NCBI RefSeq assembly: GCF_027531545.1
Contig: NZ_JAPZSC010000001.1
Location: 496,001-560,000 of the forward strand
Length of the DNA stretch: 64,000 nucleotides
Direction of reading: 5' to 3'
From: Silanimonas sp.
GTDB lineage: Bacteria; Pseudomonadota; Gammaproteobacteria; Xanthomonadales; Xanthomonadaceae
A program made the position numbers and the translations under genes. Shown here piece after piece: positions 45,041 through 53,585 of the stretch (the stretch's first letter is position 1; each line of letters starts with the position of its first letter). Under the pieces are notes generated by a model. The model did no database searches. It had not been told where the DNA came from and was given only the letters and a program-made list of their open reading frames with translations.

Positions 45041-46243
45041 CTAACTCGTCACACGATGCTCGCGGCGCAGCACATCAAGCTGATCCGCCCATTGCTGCAG
45101 CATCACGCGACGCTCTTCACGGTATGCATGTCGGTTGTAAGCGGCACGCGTCTTGTCTTTCGAGGCATGAGCGAGGCACATCTCGACCACATCAGCGTTT
45201 TCGCCTCGCGAATTGAAGTGGGTGCTGAAGGCCGCCCGCATGCCGTGGGGGGTGCCCTCTCCGCTGTAGCCAAGACGATCCATAACGGCATTCAAACTGC
45301 GATTGGCCATGGGGCGCTTGGGGTCCCGTCGATTGGGAAACATCACGCCCCTCGCAGCGGGCGAGAGCGCCCTGAGTTCTCGAAGCAATGCGATGGCCTG
45401 CCGAGAGAGAGGTACCCAATGGGCGCGGCCGCTCTTCATCCGTTCGGCTGGGATTTCCCACTCGCCTGTGTTGAGGTCGACCTCCTCCCATCGCCCCCCG
45501 ATCACCTCGGACTTCCGGCAACTTGTGAGCATCACGAGCAGCATCGCAATCCGAGTTTGCTCATTCAGGGATGATCGACTATCGAGCTTTCTCAGAAAGT
45601 CCCCGATCTGGTCGCCCGAGAGTGCCGGATGATTCTTCTGATCTCGCTTTCTCAGAACGCGGATAGAGGGGACCGGATTGGCCGTCATCAGCCCACTATC
45701 GATCGCGTGCTCGAAGATGCTCCACAAGTAGTTCCGTAGGTTCCGAGCCACTTCAGGGGCACGCTTCTCAACGGCTTTGAGCAGCGAAGTCACCTCGACC
45801 CGGCTGATTTCGTCGACTTGACGACTCTTGAAGACGGGCAGGAGGTCGTTGCGCAACTCCCTCTCCCGCTGGGCCAGAGTCGCCCGCCTCAGGCCGTGAG
45901 CAGTCGCCGCTGACCAATCCGCTGCCACTGCAGCAAACGACCCCATTTCACGGGCCAGAGCCGATTGGATGAGGGCCTGCTTGCGTTCTCGCCTAGCCAG
46001 GACCGGATTGATGCCCTGCTGGACCAAGCGACGGGATTCCGCATGGGCTTGCCTAGCCTGAGCCAGCGTGACCTCGGGAAAGCGTCCGAGTGAGTCCAGG
46101 CCCTCCACCCCACCGATGCGGAACTTGTAGCGCCAGAGCTTCGCACCAGAGGGCTGCACCAAAAGGTACAAACCACCTCCATCGGCCAGCTTGTAGGCCT
46201 TGGCGGCAGGCTTCGCGGCGTTGATCTTGGCGACAGTCAGCAC
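45041..46243 (-). CDS. P4-type tyrosine integrase of the island
   Basis: A 400-residue integrase. It has an N-terminal arm-binding domain (DUF4102-like, KLADGGGLYLLV), a SAM-like core-binding domain and a C-terminal catalytic domain with Arg243 (TSCRKSEV), His333-x-x-Arg336 (HGMRAAF), His359 (CLAHAS) and Tyr369 (AAYNRH). All catalytic residues are present, so the island is probably still mobile in cis. Integrases of this family usually target tRNA or other gene ends; here the recombination site is the 5' end of xthA. It reads toward the interior and lies just downstream of what looks like the native xthA promoter. Confidence 0.95.
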   Translation of the reverse strand: MLTVAKINAAKPAAKAYKLADGGGLYLLVQPSGAKLWRYKFRIGGVEGLDSLGRFPEVTLAQARQAHAESRRLVQQGINPVLARRERKQALIQSALAREMGSFAAVAADWSAATAHGLRRATLAQRERELRNDLLPVFKSRQVDEISRVEVTSLLKAVEKRAPEVARNLRNYLWSIFEHAIDSGLMTANPVPSIRVLRKRDQKNHPALSGDQIGDFLRKLDSRSSLNEQTRIAMLLVMLTSCRKSEVIGGRWEEVDLNTGEWEIPAERMKSGRAHWVPLSRQAIALLRELRALSPAARGVMFPNRRDPKRPMANRSLNAVMDRLGYSGEGTPHGMRAAFSTHFNSRGENADVVEMCLAHASKDKTRAAYNRHAYREERRVMLQQWADQLDVLRREHRVTS

Positions 46244-46324
46244 AAAAAGAAGTCCGTTTCGAGCCCGAAGAATACCTCCACCGACACCCCCAATTTTCCG
46301 GGATTTCGTGGGACTTCCTGAATC

Positions 46325-46438
46325 CTACCGGGACGTCAAGACGCCCGAAATCAAGGGAAAATCCAAAGCCCGCAGCCGATGTGGAATCTCTTGGCACCGA
46401 ATGGGACGGGAGTTCAGGTTCCAGCTGGCGATCTTCAT
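46325..46438 (-). pseudogene. Left-over 5' end of xthA fused to island DNA
   Basis: A 37-codon frame beginning MKIASWNLNS and ending in a TAG. The first seven codons are identical to the intact xthA at the other end of the island, and the next three are similar (LNS against VNS). It marks the right junction and shows which side kept the original promoter. Confidence 0.8.
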
Positions 46439-46440
46439 GG
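46418..46440. repeat. Right attachment site (attR), 23-bp direct repeat
   Basis: Identical to 25760-25782. Its outer end coincides with the predicted xthA transcription start, so the crossover region separates promoter from coding sequence almost exactly. Confidence 0.88.
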
Positions 46441-46445
46441 CCCGA

Positions 46446-46451
46446 AGTGTA
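46446..46451 (-). promoter_or_regulatory. Probable native xthA promoter (-10)
   Basis: Reading leftward, TACACT preceded by GC lies so that the predicted start (about 46439) falls one base from the ATG of the xthA remnant, giving a nearly leaderless transcript. It now reads into the remnant and the integrase. Confidence 0.45.
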
Positions 46452-46536
46452 GCGGCCGGGCCCCGGCGTTTGATCCCGGTCGGATTGCATGCGCGCCCGG
46501 AACCGCTACGCTCGGCGACTGGACGCCCGGAACCCC

Positions 46537-47541
46537 ATGCCCACCCTCCTCGCCCGCCTGCTGGTCCGACTGCGAAAGGACTTCCGCCTCAGCATCATCA
46601 CCGTCTTCGGGGTGTGCGCGGTGGTGGCGATCGCGCCGTTCGCGGCCCTGCGCTTCGCGCAGGGGCAATGGCTGGCGGGTGTCGTCGACGCGCTGATCGT
46701 GCTGGGCATCGTCGGGCCCTCGATCTACGCATGGCGGGGCGGCAACCTCGATCGCGCCGGCCTGTGCATCGCTGTCACCAACACGATGGGCGCCCTGCTG
46801 ATCGTCGCGCTGCTGGGAAAAACGGGCGTGTACTGGCTGTTCCCCACCCTGCTCGCGAACTCCTTCCTGATCCGCCCCGGCATCGCCGGCAGCCTCGCGT
46901 TGGGGGCGGTCGCGCTCACGCAGCTGCAGCCGGATGCCTTCGAATCGCCCGGCCAACGGCTGACGGTGACGACCACCCTGCTGCTGGTCTCGCTGTTCGC
47001 CTACATCTTCGCCAAGCGCACCGCGATGCAGCGCCGCACGCTGGAGGAGATCGCCGCGCTCGACCCCCTCACCGGCGCGCGCAACCGCCGCGCCATGGAG
47101 GAAGAGGTCGCGATCGCGCTGAACGCCCACCAGCGCACCGGCCGCCCAGTGACCTTGGCGTTGCTCGACCTCGACCACTTCAAGCGGGTCAACGACCGCC
47201 ACGGCCACGAGGCCGGCGATCGCCTGCTCTGCACCTTCGTCGAGCTCGTGCGCCGCTCCACGCGCGCAACGGACCGCCTGTTCCGTTTCGGTGGCGAGGA
47301 GTTCGTCCTCCTGATGGAGCACACCGATGAGATCGGGGCGATGCGCGCCTTCGCCAACCTGCAGCGCCGCATCCACGAGGAGCTGCGCGCCGGCGACGAG
47401 CCGGTAACCGCCTCCATGGGCGCCGCGGTCCTGCGCCACGGCGAGGGCCGCGATGCCTGGTTCGCCCGGGCCGACGCCGCGCTTTATCGGGCCAAGCAGA
47501 ACGGTCGCGACCGCCTCGTGCTGGACGACGCGCCGCCATGA
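46537..47541 (+). CDS. Membrane diguanylate cyclase (GGDEF), first of a tandem pair
   Basis: A 334-residue protein. Five to six membrane helices occupy about residues 18-175, followed by a GGDEF domain with the active site GGEEF and an RxxD inhibitory site five residues before it (RATD). It should make cyclic-di-GMP from GTP. The sensor part is purely membrane-embedded, with no recognised input domain. The ATG at 46537 (MPTLLARL) is chosen; an upstream ATG at 46489 lies in the promoter region. Its stop overlaps the start of its paralogue (ATGA). Before island insertion it would have been divergent from xthA. Confidence 0.92.
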   Translation: MPTLLARLLVRLRKDFRLSIITVFGVCAVVAIAPFAALRFAQGQWLAGVVDALIVLGIVGPSIYAWRGGNLDRAGLCIAVTNTMGALLIVALLGKTGVYWLFPTLLANSFLIRPGIAGSLALGAVALTQLQPDAFESPGQRLTVTTTLLLVSLFAYIFAKRTAMQRRTLEEIAALDPLTGARNRRAMEEEVAIALNAHQRTGRPVTLALLDLDHFKRVNDRHGHEAGDRLLCTFVELVRRSTRATDRLFRFGGEEFVLLMEHTDEIGAMRAFANLQRRIHEELRAGDEPVTASMGAAVLRHGEGRDAWFARADAALYRAKQNGRDRLVLDDAPP

Positions 47542-48542
47542 CCCCGCGCGCCGTGCTCGCGCTGCTGCGGCAACGCACCCGGTCGGACTTCCGCCTGGGG
47601 GTGTACGTCGTCTTCGGGGCGCTGGCCGTGGTGATCCTGCTGCCCATCGCCTTCGTGCGGCTGGCCCAAGGGGCCACGCTGCACGCGGCCGTGGATTTCG
47701 CCGTGGTGGCCTTCATCGTGGGCGCCACGGTGCATGCCTGGCGCGGCGGCAACCTCGACCGCCTCGGCATGCTCGTGGCGTTCGCCGTGGCCTCCGGTGG
47801 CTGCATCGTCGCCACCATCAGCCCGGCGGGCTTGTACTGGCTCTACCCCATCGTGATGGCCATCGCTTTCATGGTGCGGCCGCGCGTCTCGATCCCGCTC
47901 TATGCCGGCGTGGTCCTGTGGCTGGTGATCGAAGGTGACGCGCTCGCGCAGACCGGGCAGCCGCTCGCCGCCCTGGCCGCGATCATCGTCAACGGCGTGT
48001 TCGCGATGATCTTCGCGGAACGCACCGGCGAGCGCCGCGTGCAGCTCGAACAGCTGGCGACGCTCGATGCCCTGACCGGCGCCGAGAACCGGCGCGCGCT
48101 GGAAACGGAGCTGGAGATCGCCATCGCCGGCTTCCGCCGAGACGCCCGCCCGGTGGCGCTCGCCGTGCTCGACCTCGACCATTTCAAGACCATCAACGAC
48201 CGCTTCGGCCACGACGAAGGCGACCGCGTCCTGCAGCGCTTCGTGCAGCTCGTGCAGGCCTCGGTGCGCCGCACCGATCGCCTCTACCGCTACGGCGGCG
48301 AGGAATTCGTGCTGCTGATGCCGGCGACCGACGAGCTCAGCCTGCAGCTCGCGATGAGCCACTTGCGTTCGCAAATCCGCAACGGCCTGACGGTGCGCGG
48401 CGAGGCAGTGACGGTTTCGATCGGCGGCGCCATCCTGCGCACGGGTGAGAGGCGCGAAGCCTGGTTCGCCCGCGCCGACGACGCCCTGTACCGGGCGAAG
48501 CAAGCCGGACGGAACCGGCTGGAGATCGACGGCGTGGACTGA
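47538..48542 (+). CDS. Membrane diguanylate cyclase (GGDEF), second of a tandem pair
   Basis: A 334-residue protein of the same length and layout as its neighbour: membrane helices over the N-terminal half and an intact GGEEF with RxxD (RRTD) five residues before it. Similar stretches (HAWRGGNLDR against YAWRGGNLDR; DLDHFK) show that the pair arose by tandem duplication, with the N-terminal sensor halves more diverged than the catalytic ones. Translationally coupled. It converges on pepN. Confidence 0.92.
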   Translation: MTPRAVLALLRQRTRSDFRLGVYVVFGALAVVILLPIAFVRLAQGATLHAAVDFAVVAFIVGATVHAWRGGNLDRLGMLVAFAVASGGCIVATISPAGLYWLYPIVMAIAFMVRPRVSIPLYAGVVLWLVIEGDALAQTGQPLAALAAIIVNGVFAMIFAERTGERRVQLEQLATLDALTGAENRRALETELEIAIAGFRRDARPVALAVLDLDHFKTINDRFGHDEGDRVLQRFVQLVQASVRRTDRLYRYGGEEFVLLMPATDELSLQLAMSHLRSQIRNGLTVRGEAVTVSIGGAILRTGERREAWFARADDALYRAKQAGRNRLEIDGVD

Positions 48543-48551
48543 GCCGGGGCC

Positions 48552-51173
48552 TCAGGCGGGCAGGCGGCCGAGCAGTTCCGCCACGTCGCGAGAGAGCGCC
48601 GCGGAGCGCATCGGCGCCAGGGCCGCGATGGCTGCTCCGCGGGCCGCCACCGTCCACCGGGGCAAGCCCTCGAACGCGCCGAGCAGGCGCGCAGCGACCT
48701 GCGGATTGATCGCATCCAAGGCCTGTACCTGCGCCGCGACGAAGCGATAGCCGGCGCCGTCGTCGCGATGGAAGGCCGCCGGGTTCAGCCGCGCCAGACT
48801 GCCGACGATGGCGCGCACGCGGTTTGGATTCGTCGGGTGCCAATAGGGCCCGGCCACCAGCGCCTCGACATCGTCCAGCGCATCGGCGGCGGGCCGCGTC
48901 GCCACGACCGCCAACCATTTGTCGGTGACCAGCGCGTGGTCTGCGAATTCCGCGGCGAAGGCTTCGCGCGCCGGCGCCGCACCTTCGGCCTTGGCATGCA
49001 GCAGGGCGCGCAGCGCGGCCATGCGCTCGGTCATCGATCCAGCATCGGCCCACAGGCGACGCGCGGCTGCACCGCCATCGACCCGGGAAAGCCACGCAAG
49101 CGCGGCATGACGGAAGCTGCGCGCGGCCATCGCGGCATCGTCGAGCCCGCCACGCGCGGCGGCGCGGAGGGCATCGACGCGCTGCTGCAGCGCCTCGCGA
49201 TGGGCCGTGGCAAGCGAGAGGCCCAGTCGTTCGCGGGCGGCGGCGAGCGCGCCCGGATCGACCACGGCAACGGCGTCGGCCAAGGTGTCGAAATCCGGCA
49301 GCGCCAGGCACTCGGCAACAAAGGCCGGGTGCGCCTGCGTGTCCGCCAGCAGGGCGCCAAGCGCCGCCGACAGCGCGGCCTCCGCGGCATCGACATCACC
49401 CAGGCCGTCCACGGATTCGCCCGCGCGTGCGAGCAGCACGTCGAGCGCGAGGTGTTGCAGGGCATCCCATCGTGCGAAGCCGTCGCTCTCGACCTGCACG
49501 ATGCGGGCCCGCTCCTCGGGCCGCATCGGCATCCGCAGGCGGATCGGCGCAGCGAAGCCGCGGTTCAATACCGGCAGGGGCTCGGCGTCGAGACCCTGCC
49601 AGCGCAGCGTGTGCGTGGCGTGGCGCAGCAGCAAACCGCCAGGGATCGGATCGGCGTCATGCGCGTCGGGCGGCGGCAAGGCGCGGCCGTCCGCGGCATA
49701 GAGCGCCAGGCGGAACGGGATCGGCAGCGGCGCCGCATCGGGCACGTTCGCCGGCGGGCGCTGGCGCAGCACCAGCGTGTAGCCGCCCGTCGAAGGATCG
49801 AAGGACCGCTCGACGTCCAGCACGGGCGTGCCGGCCTGCGCATACCAGGCGAGCATGTCGGTGCAGTCGATGCCGGTGGCCGCGCTGTGCGCGGCGTAGA
49901 AGTCTTCCAGCGTGGCACTCCGGCCGTCGTTGTCGGCGAAGTAGCGGTCCATGCCGGCGCGGAAGGCCGCCTCGCCCAAGCGCGAATGCAGCATGCGGAC
50001 GATCTCGGCGCCCTTCTCGTAGATCGTCAGCGTGTAGAAGTTGTTGATCTCGCGGTACTCGGCCGGACGCACCAGATGGGCCAAGGCCCCGGCGTCTTCG
50101 GCGAACTGGCGGGCGCGCAGCAAGCGGACGTCGTCGATGCGCTTCAAGTCGCGCGAGTGCAGGTCGGCGGTGAATTCCTGGTCTCGGAAGACCGTCAGGC
50201 CTTCCTTCAACGATAGCTGGAACCAGTCGCGCAGGGTCACGCGGTTGCCCGACCAGTTGTGGAAGTACTCGTGGCCCACCACCGATTCGATGCCCATGAA
50301 ATCGGCATCCGTCGCGGTGCGCTCGTCGGCGAGGATGTAGCGGGCGTTGAAGATGTTCAGGCCCTTGTTCTCCATCGCCCCCATGGTGAAGTCCTGCGCG
50401 GCGACGACGTTGAACACGCCGAGGTCGTAGCAGCGACCGAAGCGCGATTCGTCCCAGCGCAACGCACGCTCGACCGCACCGAGCGCGTAGCGGCAGGGTT
50501 CGGCGTCCTCGCCCTCCACCCAGACGTTCAGCTCGATCGCACGACCATCGGCGCCGGTGATCGCCTTCGACACGCGGGCCATCGGCCCGGCCGCCAGCGC
50601 GAACAGGTAGCAGGGCGTCGGGTGCGGGTTGTGCCATTCGGCCTCGTGGCGGCCGTCGCCGAGATCGCACTCGGCCATGCGATCGCCTCCGGCCAGCAGC
50701 ACCGGATACTGCGCACGCTCGGCCCGCAGCGTGGTGCGCCAGCGCGCCTGCACGTCCGGGCGATCGACGAAGAACGTGATGCGCCGGAAGCCCTCGGCCT
50801 CGCATTGGGTCAGCAGAAGGCTGCCGCTGGTGTAGAGCCCTTCGAGGCGGGTGTTGGCGGCCGGATGGACGCGGACGCGCGTGCGCAGCGTGCAGGCCGC
50901 GAGGCCGCGCGCCGCATGCACGGTCAGCCCCGACCCGTCCTGCGCGAAGTCCTCCGCGGCCAAGGCGCGACCGTCGAGCTCGATGGCCAGCAGCTCGAGG
51001 TCCTCGCCGTCGAGCCGCAGGGTCGCACCGGGGTCATCGCAACGCAGCGCCAGCGTCGCCTCGACCGCGCTCGATTCGCGTTCAAGATCGAACACCAGCG
51101 CGACGTCGGTGATGGTCCATGCCGGCGGGCAGTAGTCGGCGAGGCGGATCGGCGGCGAGGCGGTGTCGGACAT
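48552..51173 (-). CDS. pepN: Aminopeptidase N (M1 family)
   Basis: An 873-residue zinc aminopeptidase. Motifs: the exopeptidase GAMENKGLN, the zinc site HEYFHNW with the downstream glutamate in KEGLTVFRDQEF, and the C-terminal helical domain. It releases N-terminal amino acids from peptides in the cytoplasm. The length is close to E. coli PepN (870). A longer frame starts far upstream of the conserved N-terminus; the ATG at 51173 (MSDTASPP) is chosen. Divergent from the PLP-dependent lyase gene. Confidence 0.95.
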   Translation of the reverse strand: MSDTASPPIRLADYCPPAWTITDVALVFDLERESSAVEATLALRCDDPGATLRLDGEDLELLAIELDGRALAAEDFAQDGSGLTVHAARGLAACTLRTRVRVHPAANTRLEGLYTSGSLLLTQCEAEGFRRITFFVDRPDVQARWRTTLRAERAQYPVLLAGGDRMAECDLGDGRHEAEWHNPHPTPCYLFALAAGPMARVSKAITGADGRAIELNVWVEGEDAEPCRYALGAVERALRWDESRFGRCYDLGVFNVVAAQDFTMGAMENKGLNIFNARYILADERTATDADFMGIESVVGHEYFHNWSGNRVTLRDWFQLSLKEGLTVFRDQEFTADLHSRDLKRIDDVRLLRARQFAEDAGALAHLVRPAEYREINNFYTLTIYEKGAEIVRMLHSRLGEAAFRAGMDRYFADNDGRSATLEDFYAAHSAATGIDCTDMLAWYAQAGTPVLDVERSFDPSTGGYTLVLRQRPPANVPDAAPLPIPFRLALYAADGRALPPPDAHDADPIPGGLLLRHATHTLRWQGLDAEPLPVLNRGFAAPIRLRMPMRPEERARIVQVESDGFARWDALQHLALDVLLARAGESVDGLGDVDAAEAALSAALGALLADTQAHPAFVAECLALPDFDTLADAVAVVDPGALAAARERLGLSLATAHREALQQRVDALRAAARGGLDDAAMAARSFRHAALAWLSRVDGGAAARRLWADAGSMTERMAALRALLHAKAEGAAPAREAFAAEFADHALVTDKWLAVVATRPAADALDDVEALVAGPYWHPTNPNRVRAIVGSLARLNPAAFHRDDGAGYRFVAAQVQALDAINPQVAARLLGAFEGLPRWTVAARGAAIAALAPMRSAALSRDVAELLGRLPA

Positions 51174-51290
51174 CAGGGCGTGGTGATAGCGGGGCCGCGC
51201 AGCATAGCCCTCGCCGCCGGTGGGCGACGTATCCACGACTGGATTTGCGGACCGGACCGCGACAATCGGACACCCGGGCATACTTCCCCC

Positions 51291-52337
51291 ATGAACGCCG
51301 ACGCCCCTCCCGTCGCTGCGCGCCGTCTCCAGCGCGACGACACGCCCACTCTCGACGACGTCCGTGACGCCGCGGCTCGCATCGCCGGCATCGCCCACGT
51401 CACGCCGGTACTGCGCTCGCGCTCGCTCGACGAACTCGCCAGCTGCCAGCTGTTCTTCAAGGCCGAGAACCTGCAACGCGCCGGGGCCTTCAAGTTCCGC
51501 GGTGCCGCCAATGCAGTGTTCTCGCTGACACCCGAACAAGCCGCGCGCGGCGTGGTGACGCAGAGCTCCGGCAACCACGGCGCCGCCGTCGCCCTGGCCT
51601 GCCGGCTGCGCGGCATCGCCTGCACCGTCGTCGTGCCGGGCGCGGCGCCTCGAATCAAGCGCGAGGCCATCGCCCGCAACGGCGCGCGCATCGTCGATTG
51701 CGAGGTCGCGCAGTCCGCGCGCAACGAGGCCACGGCGCGCGTGCTCGCCGAGACCGGCGGCGAACTCGTGCATCCCTACAACGACGCGCGGGTCATCGCC
51801 GGGCAGGGCACGGCCACGCTGGAGCTGCTGCACCAGGCCTGCCGTCGCGGCAAGTCGCGCGATGCCACGCCGGCGCTCGACGTCGTGATGGCGCCGCTGT
51901 CCGGTGGCGGCCTGATGAGCGGCACGGCCATCGCTGCGAAGGGCATCGACCCGCGCATCCTCGCCATCGCCGCCGAGCCCGAGGGCGCGCGCGACGGCCA
52001 CGACTCGCTGAAGTCCGGCGCCCGGATCACCGGCCGCACGGCGAATACCATCAGCGATGGCCTGCGCGCCGAACTGGGGCCGCTGACCTTCGACATCCTG
52101 CGCGAGCACTGCGACGACGTGCTGCTGGTCGACGATGCCGAAACCGTCGCCGCCATGCGCCTCGTGTGGGAGCGCCTGAAGATCGTCATCGAGCCCAGTT
52201 GCGCCGTGCCGCTCGCCGCGGTGCTCAAGTACCGCGAACGCTTCGCCGGCTTGCGCGTCGGGATCAACCTCTCCGGTGGCAACGTCGATCTCGACGCCCT
52301 GCCCGCCCTCCTCGCCCTCGCCCCGCCCAACGCATGA
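51291..52337 (+). CDS. PLP-dependent ammonia-lyase/serine racemase-like enzyme
   Basis: A 348-residue fold-type II PLP enzyme. The PLP lysine is Lys68 in GAFKFRGA; the phosphate-binding loop SGGGLMSG and the substrate loop SSGNHG are present. The closest pattern is threo-3-hydroxyaspartate ammonia-lyase/serine racemase rather than biosynthetic threonine deaminase, because it lacks the ACT regulatory domain. Exact substrate cannot be read. The start is the ATG at 51291, next to the divergent pepN promoter region. Its stop overlaps the following NTF2-like gene start (ATGA). Confidence 0.88.
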   Translation: MNADAPPVAARRLQRDDTPTLDDVRDAAARIAGIAHVTPVLRSRSLDELASCQLFFKAENLQRAGAFKFRGAANAVFSLTPEQAARGVVTQSSGNHGAAVALACRLRGIACTVVVPGAAPRIKREAIARNGARIVDCEVAQSARNEATARVLAETGGELVHPYNDARVIAGQGTATLELLHQACRRGKSRDATPALDVVMAPLSGGGLMSGTAIAAKGIDPRILAIAAEPEGARDGHDSLKSGARITGRTANTISDGLRAELGPLTFDILREHCDDVLLVDDAETVAAMRLVWERLKIVIEPSCAVPLAAVLKYRERFAGLRVGINLSGGNVDLDALPALLALAPPNA

Positions 52338-52747
52338 ACGCCCACGACGCCACCCTCGCCCTCGTCACCCGCTACTACGCCGCGTTCAACGCCGGCGATC
52401 GCGAGGCCATGCTCGCCTGCCTCGCCGACGACGTGGTCCACGACCTGAACCAGGGCCCGCGCGAGCACGGCAAAGCCGCGTTCCGCACCTTCATGGCGCG
52501 CATGGACCGCTGCTACCGCGAACGCCTCGAAGGCCTCCGCTTCCTCGCCTCGCCGGACGGCACGCACACCGCCGCCGAGTACGAGGTGCACGGCGAGTAC
52601 CTCGCCGACGACGAGGGCCTGCCGCCCGCGAAGGGCCAGCGCTACGTGCTGCCGGGCGGCGCATTCTTCGATGTGCGCGATGGGCGCATCACGCGCGTCA
52701 CGAACACGTACAACCTCGAGGACTGGATCCGCCAGGTGGCGGGCTGA
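52334..52747 (+). CDS. NTF2-like/ketosteroid isomerase-fold protein
   Basis: A 137-residue single-domain protein. The pattern (YYAAFNAGDREAMLACLADD, then a central beta core) is the SnoaL-like/NTF2 fold. The family includes isomerases, hydrolases and accessory binding proteins; no catalytic assignment can be made. It is translationally coupled to the PLP lyase, which suggests a shared pathway. Confidence 0.85.
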   Translation: MNAHDATLALVTRYYAAFNAGDREAMLACLADDVVHDLNQGPREHGKAAFRTFMARMDRCYRERLEGLRFLASPDGTHTAAEYEVHGEYLADDEGLPPAKGQRYVLPGGAFFDVRDGRITRVTNTYNLEDWIRQVAG

Positions 52748-52836
52748 GCGCCGGGCCGCGGCCCGCGCGACGATCCACGACGCGACCGCCGTATGCTGGC
52801 AGCACGGGTGACCGCCGTACTGAAGAGGGCCTTCTG

Positions 52837-53208
52837 ATGCGCATTCTCCTTCCGATCGTGAGCGTACTGCTGGTGGCGATGCTCAGCGCCTGCGCGAAGC
52901 CACTCCCCGCCGATCGCGCCGACTACGCCGGCGACTGGCGCGGCAATGGAGTGTCGCTACTCATCACGCCGGAAGGGCAGGTCGTCTACCACCGCCAAGA
53001 CGGCGGCTCAACGGTTTCGATCGACGCGCCGCTCAAGGCCTTCGATGGCGACGACTTCGAAGTGGGCGTCGGCCCGCTGGTGACCCGCTTCGACGTCGGC
53101 CAGCCGCCGACCGAGTCCGACGGCGAATGGACCATGGAAGTGGATGGCCGCATGTTGCGCCGCGAGGACGGCGAGTCCCCGAAGTCCAAGGGCGAGCTCA
53201 AGGCATGA
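52837..53208 (+). CDS. Small lipoprotein
   Basis: A 123-residue lipoprotein with signal sequence and lipobox (LVAMLSAC, Cys19). The mature part is a compact, beta-rich domain of about 100 residues (DWRGNGVSLLITPEG), not recognised as a named family. Its stop overlaps the start of the glyoxalase-like gene (ATGA). Localised to a membrane by lipidation; role unknown. Confidence 0.8.
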   Translation: MRILLPIVSVLLVAMLSACAKPLPADRADYAGDWRGNGVSLLITPEGQVVYHRQDGGSTVSIDAPLKAFDGDDFEVGVGPLVTRFDVGQPPTESDGEWTMEVDGRMLRREDGESPKSKGELKA

Positions 53209-53582
53209 CGCGGACGCAGACGGTCATCCCACAGCTGCGCATGACCGATGCGGAACGCAGCCTGCGCTTCTACATCGAAGGCCTCGGCTTTGCCGAGGAC
53301 TGGCGCCACCAGTTCGAACCGGGCCTGCCGCTGTTCGTGCAGCTCACTCGCGCCGGCCAGACCATCTTCCTGAGCGGCCACGCCGGCGATGGCAACGTCG
53401 GCGGCGCGGTGTTCTTCATCGTCCCGGACGTCGATGCCGTGTACCGCGCCCTGCCGGACTGGCTGGCCCTGCACGTGTCACCACCCGCCGAGATGCCCTG
53501 GGGCACGCGCGAGATGGCGATGATGGACCCGGACGGAAATCGACTGCGGTTCGCGACCTACGCGGACGAATCGGCCACCTGA
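53205..53582 (+). CDS. Glyoxalase/bleomycin-resistance-fold protein (VOC family)
   Basis: A 125-residue vicinal-oxygen-chelate protein: two beta-alpha-beta-beta-beta units, FYIEGLGF in the first and DPDGNRLRFATY in the second. This single-domain form is typical of bleomycin-resistance-like proteins that bind, rather than break down, small molecules. It is translationally coupled to the upstream lipoprotein and convergent with bioC. Confidence 0.85.
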   Translation: MTRTQTVIPQLRMTDAERSLRFYIEGLGFAEDWRHQFEPGLPLFVQLTRAGQTIFLSGHAGDGNVGGAVFFIVPDVDAVYRALPDWLALHVSPPAEMPWGTREMAMMDPDGNRLRFATYADESAT

Positions 53583-53585
53583 GCG

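Larger units (their letters stand above)
25760..46440. mobile_element. Integrated genomic island in the 5' end of xthA
   Basis: A 20.7-kb element bounded by a perfect 23-bp direct repeat (25760-25782 and 46418-46440), with a P4-type tyrosine integrase (45041-46243) at its right end. Content is accessory: hypotheticals, an AlpA-like regulator, a second recombinase of the Integrase_1 type, and a six-gene putative phage-defence operon. Base composition in the left third is less GC-rich than the flanks. I see no relaxase, type IV secretion or phage structural gene, so it is not a self-transmissible element on its own. Confidence 0.88.

Noticed and set aside
25760-46440. Complete integrative and conjugative element or prophage
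   Set aside because: No relaxase, coupling protein, type IV secretion or phage structural genes were found between the repeats.
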